Source: Mycobacterium sp. ELW1 (lineage in GTDB: Bacteria; Actinomycetota; Actinomycetes; Mycobacteriales; Mycobacteriaceae). From it: a stretch of 64,000 nucleotides of DNA. The DNA lies in the NCBI RefSeq assembly GCF_008329905.1, contig NZ_CP032155.1, forward strand, positions 4,402,001 through 4,466,000. Direction: 5' to 3'. Numbering within the stretch: position 1 is the first letter of the stretch; each line of letters opens with the position of its first letter. The notes beneath the pieces were generated by a model. It had not been told where the DNA came from and searched no databases. It was given only the letters and a program-made list of their open reading frames with translations. Shown in pieces: positions 58,672 to 64,000 of this stretch. The position numbers and the translations under genes are program-made.

Positions 58672-59316
58672 GTGACCGAGCACGCGTTCACGGCCGCCGA
58701 ACGCCGCGCCGTCTATCGCGTCATTCACGAGCGCCGGGACATGCGCAGGTTCAGCCCAGGAGCTTCGGTGCCCGAGGAGGTGCTGGCCCGGTTGCTGGCG
58801 GCCGCGCACGCCGCCCCCAGCGTCGGGCTGATGCAGCCCTGGCGGTTCCTGCGCATCACCGACACGGGGTTGCGGCACAAGATCCATGCTCTGGTCGACG
58901 AAGAGCGCAGGCACACCGCCGCCGCCCTCGGCGCCCGGGCAGAAGAGTTCCTGGCACTCAAGGTCGAGGGCATCCTGGACTGCGCGGAATTGCTGGTGGT
59001 CGCGCTCGGCGACGGCCGCGAGAGCCATGTCTTCGGGCGCCGCACGATGCCGCACATGGATCTGGCTTCGGTGTCGTGCGCTATCCAGAACCTGTGGTTG
59101 GCGGCGCGAGCCGAGGGACTCGGGATGGGCTGGGTGTCCATCTTCGATCCGCAGCGCCTCGGTGAACTACTGGGGATTCCCGCCGGAGGTGAGCCGGTGG
59201 CCGTACTGTGCCTCGGCCCGGTGCCCGACTTTCCCGATCGGCCGGCGCTCGAACTCGACGAGTGGACGTTCGGGCGTCCACTCGCCGAGTTCGTCAGCGA
59301 AAACCGTTGGGGCTAG
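58672..59316 (+). CDS. bluB: BluB-like 5,6-dimethylbenzimidazole synthase
   Basis: 214 aa of the nitroreductase fold. The N-terminal ERRDMRRFSPGASVPEEVLARLLAAAHAAPSVGLMQPWRF-type sequence, with the active pocket APSVGLMQPW, is diagnostic of BluB. BluB cleaves FMNH2 to make the lower ligand of vitamin B12. Other parts are GLGMGWVSIFDP and VAVLCLGPV. GTG start at 58672. No other cobalamin genes lie in the window. Confidence 0.87.
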   Translation: MTEHAFTAAERRAVYRVIHERRDMRRFSPGASVPEEVLARLLAAAHAAPSVGLMQPWRFLRITDTGLRHKIHALVDEERRHTAAALGARAEEFLALKVEGILDCAELLVVALGDGRESHVFGRRTMPHMDLASVSCAIQNLWLAARAEGLGMGWVSIFDPQRLGELLGIPAGGEPVAVLCLGPVPDFPDRPALELDEWTFGRPLAEFVSENRWG

Positions 59317-59326
59317 CCACGTTCGA

Positions 59327-59731
59327 TTAGCCGACGGAGGCGCAACCCACGTATGGGATGCATCCGGTGGCGCCGCCGGGCCCGGCCGAGCCGCTGGGAC
59401 CGTTCGGGATGCCTCCGCTGGCGCCGCCGCGGTCCGCGGTGCCGCCGGGGCCGTAGGGAATCGAGCCGCTGGCGCCATCGGGACCGGCCGTACCGACCGG
59501 ACCGTTCGGAATCGCACCGGACGCGCCACCCGGGCCTGCCACACCGCCCGGGCCACCGGGAATGACGCCGGACGCGCCGTCGGGACCTGCGGTGGCGACC
59601 GGGCACGGGCTGCCGTCAGGGTTGACGCAGCCCGGCGCGGGATCGGCGGCAGCCAACGGAGCGACCGCGATCGCGGCAGCTGCCGCACCGGAGAACAGAA
59701 CTGATGCCAGAGAGAGTGATTTCAGTGCCAT
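59327..59731 (-). CDS. Secreted Gly/Pro-rich repeat protein
   Basis: 134 aa. A signal peptide (MALKSLSLASVLFSGAAAAA to about A29) leads to a mature part with four tandem 17-residue repeats (48-64, 65-81, 82-98, 99-115) of the type AGPDGASGxIPxGPxGx, and a partial fifth. Four cysteines stand outside the repeats (35, 43, 124, 130) and could form disulfides that close the region. It resembles collagen-like or cell-wall structural proteins. I recognise no named family; the function is unknown. Confidence 0.8.
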   Translation of the reverse strand: MALKSLSLASVLFSGAAAAAIAVAPLAAADPAPGCVNPDGSPCPVATAGPDGASGVIPGGPGGVAGPGGASGAIPNGPVGTAGPDGASGSIPYGPGGTADRGGASGGIPNGPSGSAGPGGATGCIPYVGCASVG

Positions 59732-59836
59732 GCGGGTGGCTTACCCGAATTGACGGCAAAAAATTCGGCGGTGTGGCCGACACCGCATCAGAACAGAGCG
59801 GAGACGAGATCGCGCCGCGCACAGTAAAATGCGGGG

Positions 59837-60226
59837 GTGGACCAGCCCAATCCGGACACTGATATGGCAGCGCGCGATGAAGTGCTGGTGCGTGGGTTGA
59901 TCGATTGGGTTCCCTTGCAGCGCCTGCACTACCACACGGTCAGGGCGCACCCGGGTGAGCCGATCAAGACGACACAGCAGCGGGTCATGACGTTAATCCA
60001 CGATCTAGTCCAGGACGATCTCGCGGAAATCGGAGACCTCAACGGTCCCGATGACCGGTTCGCGAAGTGGTCGACGTCCTTGAACGAATCACTCGATCGC
60101 GTCCGCCAGATCTACATCGACCGATTCGACGAGGACACCATCTGGCCGTGGTATGCATGGTTGAACCTGACCCCGAAGGGCGCTGCTGTTGCGGAAGAGA
60201 TCGAGCCAAACTTCGCGAGTGAGTAG
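59837..60226 (+). CDS. Small protein convergent with toxin cassette; possible immunity protein
   Basis: 129 aa, GTG start, no signal peptide, so cytoplasmic. Sequence features: LVRGLIDWVPLQRLHYHTVR, a helix-rich middle with many acidic residues (DDLAEIGDLNGPDDRFAKW) and WPWYAWLNLTPKGAAVAEEI near the end. It is acidic and small, as immunity proteins often are. It ends 15 bp from the end of the convergent cassette gene at 60241. An immunity role is an inference from position only. Confidence 0.65.
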   Translation: MDQPNPDTDMAARDEVLVRGLIDWVPLQRLHYHTVRAHPGEPIKTTQQRVMTLIHDLVQDDLAEIGDLNGPDDRFAKWSTSLNESLDRVRQIYIDRFDEDTIWPWYAWLNLTPKGAAVAEEIEPNFASE

Positions 60227-60240
60227 GGCAAGAACCGCGA

Positions 60241-60840
60241 TCACAAACTGGTTGTAGCGGCTACGAATGCGTTCATCGACTGGTGGTCGAACTCGTCGAT
60301 CGCCGCCTCGAACCGCGGGCGCGCCTTCGCCTCGACGAACCAACACCGCTCCACGAGTCGACCTTCGCCCGGTGTGGCGGAAGGAACGGCGAAGTGGTTC
60401 TGCTTCGTCCTGATCAATAATCCGCCGGCTGTCATATAGCCCGAGCACCGCACCGCCGAGGCCCCTGTCCGCTGGTCCGACATCACTACGCTTGATTGGA
60501 TTTCGAAAGTTCCCTGTGTTGCCAGAGCCTTGTCTGCCCGGCGCTGCAATAGGGACGTCGGGATCGTCCCGCTGAAGCCGTACACAGTGACCGTCTCACA
60601 GGCGTCCCATCCGCCGTCCTGTTGGGGACCGCACACGGAAATGCGCCACGGACGTTGCGTGTTGAATCCCGAGTATCTTCCCAAGAGCCAGCCGACAGGT
60701 TGGCCAATCTCCTTTGCCCACTGCGGAATTTCAGAGTTGTCAGTGATGTAGCGAAGCCCATCAACGCCATCTGCTTCATCGGCGGCGGTGGGCGAGGCGC
60801 TGAGCGGCTTCCCCGGTTGATCGCGATAGTTCTCCGTCAC
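60241..60840 (-). CDS. Unknown protein coupled to the toxin-like gene
   Basis: 199 aa. The GTG at 60840 overlaps the stop of the upstream gene (GTGA), which I prefer to an ATG at 60855 inside it. No signal peptide is seen. It begins VTENYRDQPGKPLSASPTAA and then has Trp/Gly-rich beta-like sequence with four cysteines (VCGPQQDGGWDACETV, VRCSGY, ERCWFVEA), ending MNAFVAATTSL. Tight coupling points to a partner, secretion helper or immunity function for the preceding protein. No family is recognised. Confidence 0.68.
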   Translation of the reverse strand: MTENYRDQPGKPLSASPTAADEADGVDGLRYITDNSEIPQWAKEIGQPVGWLLGRYSGFNTQRPWRISVCGPQQDGGWDACETVTVYGFSGTIPTSLLQRRADKALATQGTFEIQSSVVMSDQRTGASAVRCSGYMTAGGLLIRTKQNHFAVPSATPGEGRLVERCWFVEAKARPRFEAAIDEFDHQSMNAFVAATTSL

Positions 60841-61955
60841 GGGCTGAAGACCCATCCACCGACGGTCTCGATACCAGCGACGATTCCGGCCCCGATCGCC
60901 ACCACTCCGCCGACAAATACATCCACCGGGGATGGGGTTGGAAGCTCCGGTGAGCCAAGGTCCGGCGCGGAAGGCTCAGGCGAAGCCACGGGTGCGGGGG
61001 CCGGAGCAGGCACAGGTGCTGGCGCAGGAGCGGGCGCCGGTTCGGGAATTGGTGGTCTTCGGTTCGGAGGATCACCTACGTGTACATCCCACATTTTTGA
61101 TCCGTCTGGGTTCCAGATCTCGACAGTAGGTCCACCCGACTTGCTGTCCGGCCGGAAGCCGATCTTTGTGCCGTCAGGCAGTACTTGCCATTCACCCTTA
61201 TAGGTGCCAGACGGCAGTTGCTTGCCATTTTTGGTCAGCTCTGCGTAGAGCGCTTCAACTGCGGCGGCGTTCGGCAGCACCTTTACGCCGCGATTTTTGC
61301 CGGGTGGTAATGGGTCGACCCGTTTGTGGACATCTCCAGCATCTTTCACGGACAGCGCATCGGTTGGCGGGGACTCCTTTGGGTCCCGCGGGCCGAACCC
61401 AAGCACCTTCGTATCAGAGCGATCAAAGGAAGTCTGAGCGACCGATGCCGCCGTCTCTGTCAAACGTGCAGCGACTCGCTGATCGACGGCGGAAAGTTCC
61501 ATCGCCTTGGTCCGGATGCTCGCGGCTAACGTCTGTGCCTGAGCCTGCAACGAGGCGGCGTTGGTTGCCGTAACACGCCCGCGGTATGTTACCGAAAGGT
61601 CTTCTGCAACATCGAATCCCGCACTCCGTGCCTGAGAGATTGCCGCGATTGCTCGTTGCTTGGCGGCGCTCAATTCTTGAGCACCTGCACGGGCAGCCGC
61701 AGCGGCACTGTGCAATTCGTCAGCTGATCCGATGACCTTCAAGCGATCGCCATAGGTGCGTGACTGCGCGGCGACGGCCGCGGCCCCATCCCACTGGGAG
61801 CCTGCGGGAGAACCAGTCTCGTTTGCCACCTCGGTGAAGGCGTCCTCCCAAGTGGCGGCGGTAATCGTCCAGTGCCCTGCTGCGGCACTGAGGTATTCGG
61901 TGCTCCAACCCTCGACCGCTGACAACGTCGGTATCGGCGTCGAGACTGCCGGCAT
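60837..61955 (-). CDS. Type VII-secreted polymorphic-toxin-like protein
   Basis: 372 aa. Residues 1-180 are alpha-helical, with a WXG motif (W55-D-G57) and many Ala/Gln/Ser heptad-like stretches, as in WXG100/EspB-like substrates of type VII secretion. Residues about 225-295 form a small domain with PSGTYKGEWQVLPDGTKIGF, then SKSGGPTVEIWNPDGSKMWDVHVG. This SKSGGPT...P-G...VH pattern is, from memory, typical of C-terminal domains in bacterial polymorphic toxins. An Ala-Pro tract (300-342) and a C-terminal hydrophobic segment (345-370) follow, which is unusual after a toxin domain. The ATG follows GGAAAG. It was originally 4 bp downstream of the EspC-like gene. Confidence 0.7.
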   Translation of the reverse strand: MPAVSTPIPTLSAVEGWSTEYLSAAAGHWTITAATWEDAFTEVANETGSPAGSQWDGAAAVAAQSRTYGDRLKVIGSADELHSAAAAARAGAQELSAAKQRAIAAISQARSAGFDVAEDLSVTYRGRVTATNAASLQAQAQTLAASIRTKAMELSAVDQRVAARLTETAASVAQTSFDRSDTKVLGFGPRDPKESPPTDALSVKDAGDVHKRVDPLPPGKNRGVKVLPNAAAVEALYAELTKNGKQLPSGTYKGEWQVLPDGTKIGFRPDSKSGGPTVEIWNPDGSKMWDVHVGDPPNRRPPIPEPAPAPAPAPVPAPAPAPVASPEPSAPDLGSPELPTPSPVDVFVGGVVAIGAGIVAGIETVGGWVFSP

Positions 61956-62001
61956 GAGCTAACTTTCCACCGACGACTTCAGCATCGCGAGCCGACGAGC
62001 A

Positions 62002-62007
62002 GCTAGC
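62002..62007. repeat. Left target-site duplication GCTAGC
   Basis: Identical to 63097-63102 on the other side of the element and fits the NCTAGN target of IS481. Confidence 0.92.
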
Positions 62008-62016
62008 TGTACTCGG

Positions 62017-62994
62017 TTAGGACGTTGGTGTCAGTCTGCTGATCGGTGGTTGGCCTCCGATAGCTGAGTGGCGTCGTTGATTGTTGTAGTCCTCGAGCCA
62101 CGGGGCAAGGGCGGCAGTGCGGGCGGCGTTGGTGGTGAATATCTGCCGGTAGGCCCATTCGGTCTGCAGTGTGCGGTTGTAGCGCTCCACCTTTCCGTTT
62201 TGCCAGGGGCAGTGCGGCTTGATGAAGACGTGTTTGGCGCCCAGGTTTGCGATGACTGCGGCGACATCGGCGGAACGCCGATAGCTCCAGTGGTTGTCGG
62301 TGATGACTCGCTCGATGGTCGAGATCCCGTGGGTTCTGAAGTACTCGGCGGCTCTGGCCAGAAACCCACCGCAGGTCGCGCCCTTTTCGTCGGGCAAGAT
62401 CTCTGAGTACGCCAGCCGCGAATGGTCGTCGACAGCGGAGTGCACGTAGTCGAACCCGATGCGCGCGTTCTTACGGGCGGCGGTGTCGCCCATCTTTTTG
62501 CCGTGTGCCTTCCAGCCACCCCCGTCGGGGATGCGCCCAATCTTCTTGACGTCCATGTGAATCAGTTCGCCGGGGTGCGCCCGCTCGTAGCGCACCGCGG
62601 TTGTCTTCGATGCCCGGATTACCTCACCGGTCAGCGGGTCACAATCCCGCAGATACGGCATCTGGCGACGGCGCAAGATCGCCGACACCGTCCGGGCCGG
62701 CAGACCCAACTCGGCGGCGATCCAGTCCTGACCCCGCCTGCTGGTGCGGCGCAGCTCTATCACCGCATCTTCAACCACAGATGGTGTGCGACGTGGGCAT
62801 CGACGCGGTCGTGAGGACCGATCCGACAGGCCGGCAAAGCCTTCAGCGTGGAACCGGCGAACCCACCGGTGAGCGCACTGGCGAGAAACTCCCAGTTCGG
62901 CGGCGACATGAGACACCGGACGGTGTCCCTCAACGATCCGCTCAACGAGCAGCAGACGACCATGAACGGTCAAACGGGCATTAGCGTGGGACAC
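62017..62994 (-). CDS. IS481-family transposase
   Basis: 325 aa. Helix-turn-helix N-terminus (LGVSRQCAHRWVRRFHAEG), then integrase core with probable catalytic D138 (IHMDVKK), D223 (ITDNHWS) and E260 (WQNGKVERYNRT). GTG start with GGAGGTCCTC upstream. The stop TAA (62017-62019) lies within the element's own end, unlike in the first element. Intact. Transcribed in the same direction as the toxin-like operon it interrupts. Confidence 0.95.
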   Translation of the reverse strand: MSHANARLTVHGRLLLVERIVEGHRPVSHVAAELGVSRQCAHRWVRRFHAEGFAGLSDRSSRPRRCPRRTPSVVEDAVIELRRTSRRGQDWIAAELGLPARTVSAILRRRQMPYLRDCDPLTGEVIRASKTTAVRYERAHPGELIHMDVKKIGRIPDGGGWKAHGKKMGDTAARKNARIGFDYVHSAVDDHSRLAYSEILPDEKGATCGGFLARAAEYFRTHGISTIERVITDNHWSYRRSADVAAVIANLGAKHVFIKPHCPWQNGKVERYNRTLQTEWAYRQIFTTNAARTAALAPWLEDYNNQRRHSAIGGQPPISRLTPTS

Positions 62995-62999
62995 GAGGA

Positions 63000-63047
63000 C
63001 CTCCGTGGACTGGTGAAGACGTCAGACATCTCCACTAAGCCCGGAGG
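63000..63047 (-). promoter_or_regulatory. Hairpin over the second transposase ribosome-binding site
   Basis: CCTCCGTGGA (63000-63009) can pair with TCCA (63031-63034) and CGGAGG (63042-63047) with a 7-nt bulge. On the coding strand the first of these contains the ribosome-binding site GGAGG. It mirrors the hairpin of the element at 5112-6201. Confidence 0.5.
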
Positions 63048-63096
63048 CCCTCCCTACAGCAATAGCGATCCGTCACCAATGTCTAAGCCGAGTACA

Positions 63097-63102
63097 GCTA
63101 GC
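63097..63102. repeat. Right target-site duplication GCTAGC
   Basis: Second copy of the six-base repeat at 62002-62007, directly outside the inverted repeat. Confidence 0.92.
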
Positions 63103-63344
63103 GCCTCACGCTCGGCGAAATCTGACGCGGTTCGACCCAGAGCTGCGCTTGTCTCTTCCAAGCGAAGTGCCAAGGCTCCGGCGGCGACAGTCACCGCATC
63201 GTGCAGCGCCTCCACAGCCGCAGCGGCCGCGTGACCGGAGGGCCCGCTCGCGGGCGCCGCCGCCGGAATCACGCCTGTCGCCAGGGCCTTACACCGCGCA
63301 GCAAGTGCCTCCAAAGCGTCGGGATCGACGTCCAGTCTCCCCAT

Positions 63345-63529
63345 GAATCGAATATAGCTATTCGCCCACGTACCGCCAGTCACCTGCGCCACCGTCGAAA
63401 CCGAGGTCCAGCAGGTCCGCTGGGATGCAAGGTCGCGGGAAGACTGCGCCGTCGGTGCAGCTGACACGGGCTAGGCCAATGCGGCCGAAACCAGCATCAC
63501 CGCGCTCTCCGGCGAGTAAAAACAGACCG
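63345..63529. promoter_or_regulatory. Divergent intergenic region upstream of the toxin cassette
   Basis: A 185-bp space between the EspC-like gene (leftward) and a small secreted-protein gene (rightward). The AT-richer stretch AATATAGCTATTC (63350-63363) just before the EspC-like start is the most promoter-like part. No clear palindromic operator is seen. Confidence 0.4.
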
Positions 63530-63814
63530 ATGAAGACACTCTTCGCCGTCGCGGTGATGGCTGCGGCACTGGTGATGGCACCGTCACCGGCTCGTGCCGA
63601 TGATTGCGGCGCAGCGGCCGCCGCGCAGGACGCCACGGGGTGCGTCGTGTTCGGCCCCGATGTGATGGTCGGTCCCGGAATCGAGCTGAGCCCGGGTGTG
63701 GTACCGCCGGTCGCCTCGCCCGATGATGCGGCAGCTCAAGCCGCAGCCGGCCGGCCGCCGTGCCTGACCGGCAACGGGGTGCCGTACTACACCCCGGCCG
63801 ACATGCCCTGCTGA
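63530..63814 (+). CDS. Small secreted cysteine-containing protein
   Basis: 94 aa. Signal peptide MKTLFAVAVMAAALVMAPSP with cleavage after ARA. The mature part is about 70 aa with four cysteines (DDCG, TGCVVFG, PPCLTG, DMPC) and Pro/Gly-rich sequence VGPGIELSPGVVPP. It is the kind of small exported protein common in mycobacteria; no function is known to me. The ATG at 63530 is chosen because it starts the signal peptide. It is divergent from the toxin cassette. Confidence 0.75.
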   Translation: MKTLFAVAVMAAALVMAPSPARADDCGAAAAAQDATGCVVFGPDVMVGPGIELSPGVVPPVASPDDAAAQAAAGRPPCLTGNGVPYYTPADMPC

Positions 63815-64000
63815 CGGTTTTCCCGATGACGCCGGCCCTGCTTAAGCCTTGGTGGCGGGCTGGGTTGCCGGCCACCCTGACCGTGCCTCGACCGCCCCAG
63901 CAGTAGGTATTCGCCAAGCTAGGCCGTGACGTGCCTGTGGGTGTAAGGTCGGGGAAGGTTGAATTACCAGCCGACGGTATTCGTCGCAGGCATGCGGTGC
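63815..64000. other. Terminal intergenic stretch
   Basis: The last 186 bp hold no supported gene. GGTGGCGGGCTGGGTTGCCGGCCACC around 63850-63875 (given here only as an imperfect GC-rich inverted repeat, arms GGTGGC and GCCGGCCACC) may be a weak terminator for the small secreted-protein gene. Confidence 0.3.

Larger units (their letters stand above)
62008..63096 (-). mobile_element. Second complete IS481-family insertion sequence (1089 bp)
   Basis: Terminal inverted repeats begin TGTACTCGG at 62008 and end with its reverse complement at 63096; over 21 bp they agree at 17 positions. Flanked by GCTAGC on both sides. Almost the same size and same target as the element at 5112-6201, but different in end sequence and transposase, so a separate subtype. 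It sits inside a type VII secretion gene. Confidence 0.95.
61959..63344 (-). pseudogene. EspC-like type VII secretion small protein, 3' end split by IS481-type element
   Basis: Starts at the ATG at 63344: MGRLDVDPDALEALAARCKA, then an Ala-rich helical protein ending SAALGRTASDFAERE. It resembles the EspC/DUF2580 group (about 100 aa), including a C-terminal F-x-x-x-E where secreted members have Y-x-x-x-D/E. The insertion sequence 62008-63096 entered at GCTAGC. Removing it and one target copy gives a 96-aa protein ending EALAARRLAMLKSSVES, with its TAG at 61959-61961, 3 bp before the toxin ATG. With the element present the frame ends at 63054, so the last 14 residues or so are replaced. Confidence 0.75.

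Overview
The window is a high-GC actinobacterial chromosome segment, almost certainly from a fast-growing Mycobacterium (Mycolicibacterium). The evidence is gene order and content that I recognise from mycobacteria: prfB next to fprA; hisN, fadE24, fadE23; an Rv3143-like receiver protein directly before a complete nuoA-N locus; an antigen 85 mycolyltransferase with the expected catalytic serine and disulfide spacing; a mycolic-acid-type cyclopropane synthase; F420-type and mycofactocin-type oxidoreductases; and EspC/WXG-like type VII secretion substrates. No rRNA, tRNA or CRISPR array was seen.

Layout. 1-5110: prfB (5' end only), fprA, a divergent TetR/MFS pair around a 22-bp perfect palindrome, and a second MFS gene. 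5106-6207: a complete IS481-family element with a 6-bp target duplication, sitting between two convergent stop codons. 6207-10592: PPOX/F420 protein, small membrane protein, hisN, fadE24, fadE23. 10593-22383: accessory catabolic region with an aldo/keto reductase carrying a frameshift, MarR, a molybdopterin oxidoreductase, a PaiB-like protein, a ferredoxin-P450 pair, two TetR regulators with clear operators, three mycofactocin-type SDRs, a tandem carboxymuconolactone decarboxylase-like protein and an AcuI-like reductase. 22395-23430: terminator and antigen 85. 23561-33718: a second catabolic block. It holds a homogentisate-dioxygenase-like cupin, an alpha/beta hydrolase, a CoA-transferase and an HMG-CoA-lyase-like gene; an S4 protein; a mycolic-acid methyltransferase; then TetR, an acyl-CoA dehydrogenase, a kinase-like protein and small accessory proteins. 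The two ends share a candidate operator.

33770-49526: receiver-like protein and nuoA-N (respiratory complex I). Thirteen nuo genes are intact, but nuoG is shredded by many small indels, which is either a local sequence-quality problem or true decay. 49526-59731: enoyl-CoA hydratase, HELGH lipoprotein, SDR, TetR, kinase-like/unknown pair, LLM oxidoreductase, amine oxidase, hydrolase, BluB, and a secreted Gly/Pro repeat protein. Three copies of a roughly 64-bp intergenic repeat lie in this part.

59837-63344: probably the most novel part. It is a compact type VII secretion polymorphic-toxin-like cassette: an EspC-like small gene, a WXG-bearing 372-aa protein with a toxin-like domain, a translationally coupled partner, and a convergent small gene that could be an immunity gene. 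A second IS481-family element has inserted into the 3' end of the EspC-like gene. The window ends with a small secreted protein. Functions are inferred from sequence motifs and remembered family features; no database search was run.
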